Origin: JAJRXG01 sp038523965
Lineage (GTDB): Bacteria > Bacteroidota > Bacteroidia > Chitinophagales > Saprospiraceae
Direction: 5' to 3'
DNA length: 33,522 nucleotides
Assembly: GCA_038523965.1 (NCBI GenBank)
Contig: JBCBIX010000019.1
Span: forward strand, 1 to 33,522
The translations under genes were made by a program, and so were the position numbers. Under the pieces are notes generated by a model. That model was not told where the DNA came from, searched no databases, and saw only the letters and a list, made by a program, of their open reading frames with translations. Positions 1 through 7,837 of the stretch are shown piece after piece (within the stretch, counting starts at the first letter, position 1; each line of letters begins with the position of its first letter).

Positions 1-465
1 AGTAGAGTAGCCAAAGGAGTGCATGTTAAGCGCTGGCGATACATAGATCATATTCAGACTGCTGAAGACACTCTACTGCAGGTTAGCTCTGAAATTCAAG
101 GACGTCTGGACTCTGGATGGCAAGATCAGATTGGGAGACTATTCACCCTCATGCTGCCGGCAGGAAGCATCAGCGGCGCTCCTAAACGTCGGACTCTTGA
201 GATCATCCAAGAAGCTGAGGAAGTTGATCGTGGATGGTATACCGGCGTATGTGGAATCTTTGATGGAGAGAGATTAGATAGTGGTGTGATGATACGTTTA
301 GTGGCCCAAGATGGTCCAGAGCTATATTACCACAGTGGAGGCGGAATTACGGCCATGAGTCGAGTCCAATCCGAATTCGACGAAATGATCAAAAAAATTT
401 ATGTTCCTCTTCATCGAAACCATCCAAGTCAAGAACGGCACGTTTCCTCTTCTGCATTTGCATGA
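1..465 (+). CDS. pabB: Aminodeoxychorismate synthase component I (PabB), 3' part
   Basis: Chorismate-binding enzyme that aminates chorismate to 4-amino-4-deoxychorismate in p-aminobenzoate/folate synthesis. The frame is open to the left edge, so only the C-terminal ~154 residues are present. The sequence shows the family C-terminal motifs PAGSISGAPKRRTLEII, YTGVCGIFDGERLDSGVMIR and YYHSGGGITAMSRVQSEFDE. This C-terminus could also fit anthranilate synthase (TrpE), but the short spacing of the motifs and the aminodeoxychorismate-lyase-like gene directly downstream favour PabB. The last ~16 residues extend past the usual family end, and the gene overlaps the next one by 65 nt in another frame, which suggests translational coupling. 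Confidence 0.88.
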   Translation, partial: SRVAKGVHVKRWRYIDHIQTAEDTLLQVSSEIQGRLDSGWQDQIGRLFTLMLPAGSISGAPKRRTLEIIQEAEEVDRGWYTGVCGIFDGERLDSGVMIRLVAQDGPELYYHSGGGITAMSRVQSEFDEMIKKIYVPLHRNHPSQERHVSSSAFA

Positions 466-1000
466 ACAACGGCTAAACCAGACGCGTGCGACATTTTGGT
501 CAAATACATCGCCTATCAATCTTCTGGATTACCTTCTAATTCCCATGGACTGGAAAACTGGGACTCATAAGTGCAGAGTCACTTTTGGCAAGGACATTCA
601 GAAGATCGAGTTCGAAACATATGCGATCAGACCCATAAGAACTGTACAACTGGTAGATGCATCGCACATCGATTACTCCTACAAATACGCGGATCGGGCG
701 AATCTCAATGAGCTTTTCGAACAGCGTGGAGATTCAGATGATATCCTTATGACGAAGGATGGAGAAATCACGGATAGCTGGTACTGCAATACGGCATTCT
801 CAACTGGAACCCATTGGTACACTCCTCAACGACCCATGCTTGCTGGAGTGAGAAGGCGCCATTCTTTAGAGACAAACCAAATGAGTGAGAGGGTGATTCA
901 TGCAGAAGATCTCAACCAGTACACTCATTTTTGCCTTTTTAATGCCATGATAGCGTTTGGCGAAATTATACTGCCGACAACCGCTATCAACCAAGGATAA
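401..1000 (+). CDS. pabC: Aminotransferase class IV, 4-amino-4-deoxychorismate lyase-like (PabC)
   Basis: PLP enzyme of fold type IV that would split aminodeoxychorismate into p-aminobenzoate and pyruvate. The 199-residue protein begins MFLFIETIQVKNG, typical of the short Bacteroidota members. It carries the YKYADR segment with the likely PLP lysine, then ILMTKDGEITDSWYCN with the conserved Glu and Asn, and a WYTPQRPMLAGVRR segment near the end of the cofactor pocket. The ATG lies inside the pabB 3' end (65 nt overlap), so the two are almost surely co-expressed. A branched-chain aminotransferase-like role cannot be excluded from sequence alone, but the neighbour and short length argue for the lyase. 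Confidence 0.8.
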   Translation: MFLFIETIQVKNGTFPLLHLHEQRLNQTRATFWSNTSPINLLDYLLIPMDWKTGTHKCRVTFGKDIQKIEFETYAIRPIRTVQLVDASHIDYSYKYADRANLNELFEQRGDSDDILMTKDGEITDSWYCNTAFSTGTHWYTPQRPMLAGVRRRHSLETNQMSERVIHAEDLNQYTHFCLFNAMIAFGEIILPTTAINQG

Positions 1001-1088
1001 GGCAACAGTCAAAACGATCATCACCAACCTCTGAATCAGGCAAGTAAATATTTACAATTGTTTAATATTTGGAATCTTAATCGAGGTA

Positions 1089-3986
1089 ATGAAAATTGAC
1101 ATCCACGGACTCGAACATCCTTTCTCACTGAGACATATTGGGCCCGGCCCTGACGAACTTCAGGACATGTTGACCACTATCGGAGTGACATCAATAGGTG
1201 AATTAATCGAGCAAACGATCCCTGAACGTATTAGGCGAAAGGAAACTATGAATCTTCCTGAGGCAAAAGGGGAGCACGAGTTTCTGACCTCGTTTGAGAA
1301 ATTGATGGATCAGAACACTATCTGTAAGAATTACATCGGGATGGGCTACTACAATTGCCTTACCCCAACGGTCATCCAGCGCAACATCCTCGAGAATCCC
1401 GGATGGTACACGGCTTATACACCTTATCAAGCAGAGATAGCTCAAGGGCGATTAGAAGCTTTGGTCAATTTCCAAACTATGGTAGTTGATCTGACGGGTA
1501 TGGAGTTAGCTAATGCCTCACTTCTGGATGAGGGAACGGCAGCCGCTGAGGCAATGTCAATGTTCTATGGCAAGCGCCCTAAATCCAAGAAGAAGGCAGA
1601 GCGATTCTTTGTTGACGAGAATGTGTTTCCTCAGACGCTGTCTATCCTAAGAACGAGGGCAGAAGCCGTGGGAATCGAACTGGTCATCTCTCCCTTGACC
1701 AACCTGGATCTAACTGACGAAGCCCTATACGGTGTCTTTCTGCAGTACCCTGATAATAATGGTGCAATCCATGATCATACAGATCTTATCGCCGCTGCGC
1801 GAGAGGCGGATGTACAGGTTGTAGTTGCAGCAGATCTGATGAGCTTAGTGCTCCTCACGCCTCCTGGTGAGATGGGGGCTCACGCAGTGGTAGGTACAAC
1901 TCAGCGATTTGGCATTCCATATGGATACGGAGGACCACATGCGGCATATTTCGCTTGCTTAGAAGCTTACAAACGTCAGATTCCAGGGCGTATCATCGGC
2001 TTATCCAAGGACAGTCATGGGCATCCAGCCTATCGCATGGCGTTGCAAACAAGAGAGCAGCACATCCGTAGGGAGAAGGCAACATCTAACATCTGTACAG
2101 CACAAGTACTGTTGGCGGTGATGGCCGGAATGTATGGGGTCTATCATGGACCAAGTGGCCTTCACAGAATTGCTTCCCGCATTCATGGTCTGACCCACTT
2201 CCTACATGAACAACTACGTGTTCTCGGATTTGACCAAATCAATGAGCACTTCTTCGACACCCTCAAGGTCAAAGTGGAGAACATCTCGAAACTGCGCTTG
2301 CTGGCAGAAGAAAAAAGCATCAATCTGAGATATTTCAATGACGACAGTCATGTAGGTATTTCGCTTGACGAGACCACCACAGAGGAGGATCTATTCACAC
2401 TGATCAGTTTATTCGCCGAGTTAAGCGATATATCATTGCAATCCACGAGTGTACCCTCCTCAGTAGAACTCAATTGGCCAGATCGATTAGTACGGAGATC
2501 TGGATTTATGACCGATCATGTCTTTGAGGTTTATCACAGCGAGCATGAGATGCTTCGGTATATCAAGCGATTAGAGAATAAGGATGTATCGCTTACTCAC
2601 TCAATGATCTCTCTGGGATCTTGTACCATGAAGTTGAATGCGACTACCGAGATGATTCCTGTAACCTGGGCAAAAGTAGGTGGCATACACCCGTTCGCAC
2701 CCCAGGACCAGGTAAGAGGCTATCGACAGATGCTTACTGAACTTACTGGATGGTTGGCCGAAATCACTGGATTTGATGCGGTGTCACTACAACCCAATAG
2801 TGGTGCTCAAGGAGAATTCGCTGGACTCATGACCATCAAGGCATATCACGAATCTCGGGGCGAAGGGCACCGTAATGTTACCTTGATACCGACTTCTGCA
2901 CATGGAACTAACCCTGCCAGCGCTGTCATGGCTGGACAACGTGTTGTCCTTGTGGACTGTGACGAGGATGGGAATATTGATGTAAGTGATCTGAAGGCCA
3001 AGGCCGAGTTGCACGCTGAGAACTTAGCAGCATTGATGGTAACATATCCAAGCACTCATGGTGTATTCGAGGAAGACATCCAAGATATCTGTGCAACTAT
3101 CCATCACTTTGGTGGGCAGGTGTACATGGATGGAGCAAACATGAATGCTCAGGTGGGACTTACCAGCCCAGCGTTGATCGGTGCAGATGTGTGTCACCTC
3201 AATCTTCACAAGACATTCTGCATACCTCATGGTGGCGGCGGACCTGGTGTCGGGCCTATCGGAGTCGCAGCACAGTTAACTCCATTTTTGCCGTCCCATG
3301 ACGTGGTAAAGGTACCTGGGTCAGGAGGATCGATCAGCGCCGCTCCTTTTGGCAGTGCCAGTATCTGTGTCATTCCATATGCTTACATCGCTATGATGGG
3401 TGCTGCTGGACTGACAAGAGCAACGGAGATTGCCATCATCAACGCCAACTATATAAAAGCAAGATTAGAAGATCACTACCCTATCCTCTACACAAATCAG
3501 AATGATCGATCAGCACATGAGATGATCATCGACTGCAGGGAATACAAGAAAGATGGTATAGAAGTCGCTGATATTGCAAAGCGATTGATGGACTATGGAT
3601 TCCACGCGCCTACGGTGTCCTTCCCGGTCCCCGGAACGATGATGATCGAACCGACAGAAAGTGAAACAAAAGCAGAGATGGACCGATTTTGTGACGCGAT
3701 GATTGGCATTAGATCAGAGATAGCATCGATCATAGATGGAACTGCAGATCAGGAAAATAACATCCTGAAAAATGCTCCTCATACCTATGAAATAGTAGCT
3801 GCTGATAACTGGGAGTTACCATACTCCAGGACTGAAGCCGCATTTCCATTGCCTTATGTCAAAGCCAATAAGTTCTGGCCAAGTGTAGGTCGTATCGATA
3901 ATGCGTTTGGTGATCGCAATCTTATGTGCACATGTGCTCCTCTCGAAGTTTATGCTGACAAGGTCGAAGTGGCTACATCCAATTAA
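1089..3986 (+). CDS. gcvP: Glycine dehydrogenase (decarboxylating), glycine cleavage P protein
   Basis: PLP-dependent P protein of the cytoplasmic glycine cleavage system. It decarboxylates glycine and passes the aminomethyl group to lipoyl-GcvH. At 965 residues it is the fused single-chain form. It begins with the family N-terminus FSLRHIGPGPDELQDML, has ISLGSCTMKLNA around residues 507-518, and has the PLP site HLNLHKTFCIPHGGGGPGVG with the Schiff-base lysine at residue 708. The C-terminal FWPSVGRIDNAFGDRNLMCTC is also typical. gcvT follows after 3 nt, so the two form a unit. gcvH is not in the window. An 88-nt gap separates it from pabC and holds an imperfect promoter-like AATATTTG at 1064-1071. 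Confidence 0.98.
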   Translation: MKIDIHGLEHPFSLRHIGPGPDELQDMLTTIGVTSIGELIEQTIPERIRRKETMNLPEAKGEHEFLTSFEKLMDQNTICKNYIGMGYYNCLTPTVIQRNILENPGWYTAYTPYQAEIAQGRLEALVNFQTMVVDLTGMELANASLLDEGTAAAEAMSMFYGKRPKSKKKAERFFVDENVFPQTLSILRTRAEAVGIELVISPLTNLDLTDEALYGVFLQYPDNNGAIHDHTDLIAAAREADVQVVVAADLMSLVLLTPPGEMGAHAVVGTTQRFGIPYGYGGPHAAYFACLEAYKRQIPGRIIGLSKDSHGHPAYRMALQTREQHIRREKATSNICTAQVLLAVMAGMYGVYHGPSGLHRIASRIHGLTHFLHEQLRVLGFDQINEHFFDTLKVKVENISKLRLLAEEKSINLRYFNDDSHVGISLDETTTEEDLFTLISLFAELSDISLQSTSVPSSVELNWPDRLVRRSGFMTDHVFEVYHSEHEMLRYIKRLENKDVSLTHSMISLGSCTMKLNATTEMIPVTWAKVGGIHPFAPQDQVRGYRQMLTELTGWLAEITGFDAVSLQPNSGAQGEFAGLMTIKAYHESRGEGHRNVTLIPTSAHGTNPASAVMAGQRVVLVDCDEDGNIDVSDLKAKAELHAENLAALMVTYPSTHGVFEEDIQDICATIHHFGGQVYMDGANMNAQVGLTSPALIGADVCHLNLHKTFCIPHGGGGPGVGPIGVAAQLTPFLPSHDVVKVPGSGGSISAAPFGSASICVIPYAYIAMMGAAGLTRATEIAIINANYIKARLEDHYPILYTNQNDRSAHEMIIDCREYKKDGIEVADIAKRLMDYGFHAPTVSFPVPGTMMIEPTESETKAEMDRFCDAMIGIRSEIASIIDGTADQENNILKNAPHTYEIVAADNWELPYSRTEAAFPLPYVKANKFWPSVGRIDNAFGDRNLMCTCAPLEVYADKVEVATSN

Positions 3987-3989
3987 GGC

Positions 3990-5057
3990 ATGATCAAACG
4001 AACACCACTTTATGACGACCATATCACCGCTGGAGCCAAGATGGTTGAGTTTGCTGGGTTCCACATGCCCATCCGATACAAGGGAGTTAGCGAAGAGCAT
4101 AAAGCAGTTAGACAGTCAGTGGGAATGTTTGATGTCAGTCACATGGGACAGTTTTACATCAGGGGCCCTCATGCGATAGACCTACTCAAAAAAATTAGTT
4201 CTAATGACCCTGAAAAGTTGTCTATTGGTCAGGCACAATACAGCTGTATGCCCACAGATGCACTGGGTATCGTAGATGATCTGTTGATCTACAGAACTGC
4301 AGAACATGAGTACCTACTGGTAGTCAATGCCTCCAACATCGAGAAGGATTGGGAATGGATCTCTTCACATAACGAAGTCGAGGCACAGATGGAAAATGTC
4401 TCTGATAGCGTATCGCTTATCGCACTTCAGGGTCCTCAGGCCAAAGATGTATTAGAGGGACTTACAAGTGCTGATTTAGGCAACTTGAAATATTACACGT
4501 TCACCACGGCTAATGTCGGAGCAGTATCAGATGTCTTGATTTCTGCCACTGGTTATACTGGATCGGGTGGATATGAACTCTACATCGATTCTGCCCATGC
4601 ATCCATTGTGTGGCAACTACTCATCGATGCTGGAGTTCCTCCTATCGGATTGGGAGCCCGAGATACTCTTCGACTTGAGAAGGGCTATTGTCTCTATGGC
4701 AATGACATCGATGAGACAACTTCTCCTCTCGAGGCAGGATTGGCATGGATCACCAAGTGGAATCACGACTTCGTAGGTAAGGAAGTCCTTTTGCGCCAGA
4801 AGGAAGAAGGAGTTCCCCGTAGGTTAGTCGCTATTCGCATGAACGAAAAAGGTATTCCCCGCCAAGGCTATAGTATTCTGTCGACCCAAGGAGAAGTTAT
4901 CGGACATGTAACATCAGGTACCCAAAGTCCATCGCTTGGCGTGGGAATCGGAATGGGATATGTCAAAAGTGGGTACCACAAAACAGGTACGCTTTTACAA
5001 GTTCAGATTCGAGCAAAACAACTTTCAGCGGAGGTGATTCGGCTACCTTTTGTTTGA
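3990..5057 (+). CDS. gcvT: Aminomethyltransferase, glycine cleavage T protein
   Basis: T protein of the glycine cleavage system: it releases ammonia from the aminomethyl-lipoyl H protein and makes 5,10-methylene-tetrahydrofolate. The 355-residue length matches the family. Visible motifs are TPLYDDHITAGAKMVEFAGF at the N-terminus, GMFDVSHMGQFYIRGP (residues 45-60), TDALGIVDDLLIYR with the conserved acidic residues near the folate, YTGSGGYELY, and the C-terminal VTSGTQSPSLGVGIGMGYV. The ATG is 3 nt after the gcvP stop. The product uses folate, so its position behind pabB/pabC makes a coherent one-carbon block. No convincing intrinsic terminator follows it. Confidence 0.97.
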   Translation: MIKRTPLYDDHITAGAKMVEFAGFHMPIRYKGVSEEHKAVRQSVGMFDVSHMGQFYIRGPHAIDLLKKISSNDPEKLSIGQAQYSCMPTDALGIVDDLLIYRTAEHEYLLVVNASNIEKDWEWISSHNEVEAQMENVSDSVSLIALQGPQAKDVLEGLTSADLGNLKYYTFTTANVGAVSDVLISATGYTGSGGYELYIDSAHASIVWQLLIDAGVPPIGLGARDTLRLEKGYCLYGNDIDETTSPLEAGLAWITKWNHDFVGKEVLLRQKEEGVPRRLVAIRMNEKGIPRQGYSILSTQGEVIGHVTSGTQSPSLGVGIGMGYVKSGYHKTGTLLQVQIRAKQLSAEVIRLPFV

Positions 5058-5101
5058 AATTCAGAAACGTCCCCATTTCCGGGTAATTGCAGGTTACTCT
5101 C

Positions 5102-5132
5102 TTGTTGCAGACGGAATTGGGTTATAGTTTCG
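5102..5132 (+). promoter_or_regulatory. Candidate Bacteroidota-type promoter for the small lipoprotein
   Basis: A TTGTTG at 5102-5107 is followed after 17 nt by TAGTTTCG at 5125-5132, a 7-of-8 fit to the Bacteroidota sigma consensus TTG-N17-23-TAnnTTTG. The predicted transcription start would be about 25 nt before the ATG at 5163. The element sits in the 105-nt gap after gcvT, which fits the downstream gene being a separate transcription unit. The match could occur by chance. Confidence 0.4.
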
Positions 5133-5162
5133 ACACATTATTAACATTCTAATATCTACATC

Positions 5163-5483
5163 ATGACATCTTACACTCATCAACTACTCGCGCTGCTCTT
5201 GTTGTGCGTGCTTGCATTCAGTTGCGGGGATGATATCGACTGCGACGCTGACTCATTGGCAGCTGAGTTTAATGCAGAAGTTCAGCGGCTAAACAATCAA
5301 ATAATCGCTTTCAACGCCAATCCTACCACCGAAGCGTGCGAGCAACTACTTGACGCCACTCGAACCTACATCGATAATGTTGAGCCAATCAGAGACTGTG
5401 CGGAGACTGCTGCTGATCGAGCCGAGTTCGATGATGCAATCGCAGAAGCTCGCGACCTACTGAATATGACGGAGTGTCCCTAA
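5163..5483 (+). CDS. Small cysteine-rich lipoprotein of unknown function
   Basis: I do not recognise this family. The 106-residue product starts with a lipoprotein signal peptide (hydrophobic LLALLLLCVLAFS) ending in a lipobox with the acylated cysteine at residue 21, so it should be anchored in the envelope. The mature part is ~85 residues, acidic, rich in Ala/Asp/Glu, predicted mostly helical by eye, and has four more cysteines at 27, 59, 79 and 105, enough for two disulfides. It is monocistronic: a promoter candidate lies upstream and a strong hairpin terminator begins 30 nt after the stop. No catalytic motif is visible. Function unknown. Confidence 0.75.
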   Translation: MTSYTHQLLALLLLCVLAFSCGDDIDCDADSLAAEFNAEVQRLNNQIIAFNANPTTEACEQLLDATRTYIDNVEPIRDCAETAADRAEFDDAIAEARDLLNMTECP

Positions 5484-5512
5484 GGCCGTTCTAAGATTAT
5501 AACATTCATGAG

Positions 5513-5544
5513 AGCCCCGGTGGATACCTTCACCGGGGCTTTTT
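5513..5544 (+). terminator. Strong intrinsic terminator
   Basis: A perfect 10-bp stem, AGCCCCGGTG (5513-5522) with CACCGGGGCT (5531-5540), closes an 8-nt loop and runs into TTTTT (5540-5544). It ends the lipoprotein transcript. Its end is only 24 nt before the GTG start of pxpA, leaving little room for a separate promoter. Confidence 0.92.
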
Positions 5545-5568
5545 AAGTTGACTATATTTCTGTAATCG

Positions 5569-6315
5569 GTGGATTCTAACATTTCAAATCAAGAAGATCG
5601 GCCCCTGCATATCAATTGCGATATGGGTGAATCCTTCGGTCGCTACACGTTGGTCGAAGAGGAGCTTCTCATGCCTTATATCGATGCTTGTAACATCGCA
5701 TGTGGATTTCACGCCGGTGATCCCGTAGTGATCGAATCCACCATAAAGTTGGCGTTAGAACAGGGATTAGAAATTGGTGCGCATCCATCCTATCCTGATC
5801 AGCAAGGTTTTGGTAGGAGATACATGGAGATGACCTCAACCGACATTACAGCTTTTGTTTGCTATCAAGTATGTGCAGTAAAAGGAATTGTAGAGTCCCT
5901 TGGGGGGACCCTTTCGCATGTCAAACCCCACGGGGCATTATACAATCGCGCCAGTAAAGATGAATTGGTGGCTGGAGCAATAATTCAGGCATGTCAGCGG
6001 ATCTCTCCTGACCTAATTCTTTATGTACCACCTTCGAGTAGAATTCATCAGTTAGCGGTGGAGATGAATGCGACATACCGATTAGAGGGGTTTATCGATC
6101 GACATTACAACTCTAATCTTCAACTTAAGTCAAGATCACTACCTGATGCAGTGATTACTGATCCGATGGAGGCCAGAGAGCATGCGCTGGGTATTTGGAA
6201 TACTCAACGCGTTCATATCGACCGAAACAAGACCAAAAAAATGTCTTGTGACACCATGTGCATCCATGGTGACAATCCAAATGCGCTACAGATACTAAAG
6301 GCGATACGAGACTGA
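5569..6315 (+). CDS. pxpA: 5-oxoprolinase subunit A (LamB/YcsF family)
   Basis: Subunit of the ATP-dependent 5-oxoprolinase PxpABC, which opens 5-oxoproline to glutamate in the cytoplasm. The family motifs are clear: INCDMGESFG (residues 15-24), CNIACGFHAGDP (41-52), GAHPSYPDQQGFGRR (70-84) and HVKPHGALYN (117-126), ending with MCIHGDNPNA. The length of 248 fits. The start is taken as GTG because the in-frame TAA at 5563-5565 lies just upstream and no ATG precedes the conserved INCDMGES block. The stop overlaps the pxpB ATG by one base (TGATG). The gene begins only 24 nt beyond a terminator hairpin, so its promoter is not obvious. Confidence 0.93.
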   Translation: MDSNISNQEDRPLHINCDMGESFGRYTLVEEELLMPYIDACNIACGFHAGDPVVIESTIKLALEQGLEIGAHPSYPDQQGFGRRYMEMTSTDITAFVCYQVCAVKGIVESLGGTLSHVKPHGALYNRASKDELVAGAIIQACQRISPDLILYVPPSSRIHQLAVEMNATYRLEGFIDRHYNSNLQLKSRSLPDAVITDPMEAREHALGIWNTQRVHIDRNKTKKMSCDTMCIHGDNPNALQILKAIRD

Positions 6316-6950
6316 TGCCTCCTACTCTACAGAGGTATGGGACCCATGGAATTCTATTCAAGTGGTCAGAGCCAGTTTCTCGAGAGTTACTTCAGCAGAT
6401 GATCAGTTTCGAGACTCAGATTCAGGATCGGTTCTCAACAGAGGTTAGCTCATTAGTAGCTGGATATAACAGCGTTTTAGTTGAGTTTCATCGGAAGGTT
6501 GATGTCTACTGGGATGAGATATCTGGACTCCTATCTCAGCAAGTATCACCTATTGAGTTCACCTCGACGATATGGCAGATCGATGTTCGATACGATCTGT
6601 CACATCAGGATATGACACACATGAGTGTCCAACTTGGGATGAATCCAGAGGACATCGCAGAGATCCATCATTCTAAGGATTACGACGTCTTTTTTATAGG
6701 GTTCTTGCCCGGCTTTCTCTATCTATCTGGTTTAGACGAGCGCATTCATATGCCACGCAAGGCTACTCCTGATCTACATATACCTAAGGGTTCCGTAGCT
6801 ATCGGCAGGACTCAAACTGGTATTTATCCGACAGATAGTCCAGGAGGCTGGCATATCATAGGTCACACTAATCATCTCTTTTTTGATCCTTACAAATCAC
6901 CACCTATGCAGATCAAAAGGGGGGATCGCATCAGATTCAAACCAACTTAG
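6315..6950 (+). CDS. pxpB: 5-oxoprolinase subunit B (KipI family)
   Basis: Second subunit of the 5-oxoprolinase. In Bacillus the homologue KipI was first known as an inhibitor of the KinA sporulation kinase, but in this operon context it is the enzyme subunit. The 211-residue protein carries the KipI/AHS1 signature: FIGFLPGFLYLSGLD (127-141), MPRKATPDLHIPKGSVAIG (146-164) and TGIYPTDSPGGWHIIGHT (168-185). It starts in the pxpA stop (1-nt overlap) and ends 2 nt before pxpC, which points to translational coupling of all three subunits. Confidence 0.93.
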   Translation: MPPTLQRYGTHGILFKWSEPVSRELLQQMISFETQIQDRFSTEVSSLVAGYNSVLVEFHRKVDVYWDEISGLLSQQVSPIEFTSTIWQIDVRYDLSHQDMTHMSVQLGMNPEDIAEIHHSKDYDVFFIGFLPGFLYLSGLDERIHMPRKATPDLHIPKGSVAIGRTQTGIYPTDSPGGWHIIGHTNHLFFDPYKSPPMQIKRGDRIRFKPT

Positions 6951-6952
6951 GG

Positions 6953-7807
6953 ATGATCGTCCAACGTGCCGGTTCATATCTCTGCCTGGTAGATCTTGGT
7001 AGAAAAGGAATGGAACAGCTGGGAGTACCTCGTGGAGGTGCAATGGATACGACAAGTCACCTCTCGGCAAATAGTATGTTAGGCATAGATCCATCGAGTC
7101 CTACAGTAGAGCTGTTTGAGGCAGGTCACATTTTTCTCTTTGAAGAGTCCATGAGCATCGCTCTGTCAGGAGCAATAGCTAAAATCAGTCTGGATGACAC
7201 TATCGGAATAACTCCTCAGATTCTTGATGTTAGAGCGGGAAGTCAATTGAGAATTAACCAATTCATCCAAGGCTCAAGAGTCTACATGGCATTCTCACGA
7301 AAGATGAATCGGAAACCCGTCTTGAACAGTTTTAGCCCACTTAATGGATATGAGAACCAATCCTTGTCTGCAGGATCCAAGATTTCCTTCGATACAGCAC
7401 ATCCAAGAACGACAACTCATTCTCGCCTCAGGTCCTCCACTCCACAATCACAGCCAACACAATGCTTACAAGGTCCGGAGTGGAACTTGTTATCCCAAAG
7501 TCAGCAGAAGGTGATTCTAAATCAGGATCACATCATATCACCTGCCAACAGTCGCATGGGATACAGGCTCGTGATACACCCGAAACTTCGCCATCAACAC
7601 TCCATGCTTTCAAGTCCTGTACTGCCAGGAACGGTACAACTAACGCCAGATGGTGCGCTTATCATCCTGATGCGAGATTGTCAGACAACAGGAGGATACC
7701 CCAGGATGATGATACTTGATGAAGCCTCTATCAACCAGATCGCACAGCGTTCTGCTGGCGACAGAGTGACTTTCAGAATAGAAGAAATTTGTGAAACTCC
7801 TTTCTAA
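6953..7807 (+). CDS. pxpC: 5-oxoprolinase subunit C (KipA, biotin-dependent carboxylase-like family)
   Basis: Third subunit of the 5-oxoprolinase, from the KipA/AHS2 family that is also found in urea amidolyase. The N-terminal motif LGVPRGGAMDTTSHLSAN (residues 22-39) is the family hallmark. A SGAIAKISLDD segment follows, and the C-terminal part has GTVQLTPDGALIILMRDCQ and TGGYPRMMIL. At 284 residues it is somewhat shorter than the usual ~310. The ATG lies 2 nt after the pxpB stop. The gene converges with fabH over a 30-nt gap in which I see no terminator hairpin. Confidence 0.92.
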   Translation: MIVQRAGSYLCLVDLGRKGMEQLGVPRGGAMDTTSHLSANSMLGIDPSSPTVELFEAGHIFLFEESMSIALSGAIAKISLDDTIGITPQILDVRAGSQLRINQFIQGSRVYMAFSRKMNRKPVLNSFSPLNGYENQSLSAGSKISFDTAHPRTTTHSRLRSSTPQSQPTQCLQGPEWNLLSQSQQKVILNQDHIISPANSRMGYRLVIHPKLRHQHSMLSSPVLPGTVQLTPDGALIILMRDCQTTGGYPRMMILDEASINQIAQRSAGDRVTFRIEEICETPF

Positions 7808-7837
7808 ATTCTAAAATGGTAAGAAGGTAAATACAAG

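Noticed and set aside
1064..1071. AATATTTG as a gcvP promoter
   Set aside because: It misses the first base of TAnnTTTG and has no TTG at the right distance, so I did not list it as a feature.
1001..1088. Glycine riboswitch upstream of gcvP
   Set aside because: The gap is only 88 nt and shows no aptamer-like conserved pattern; it is too short for the usual glycine aptamer and expression platform.
7462..7719. 85-codon frame inside pxpC
   Set aside because: It is out of frame with a well-supported pxpC whose C-terminal motifs continue through this interval.
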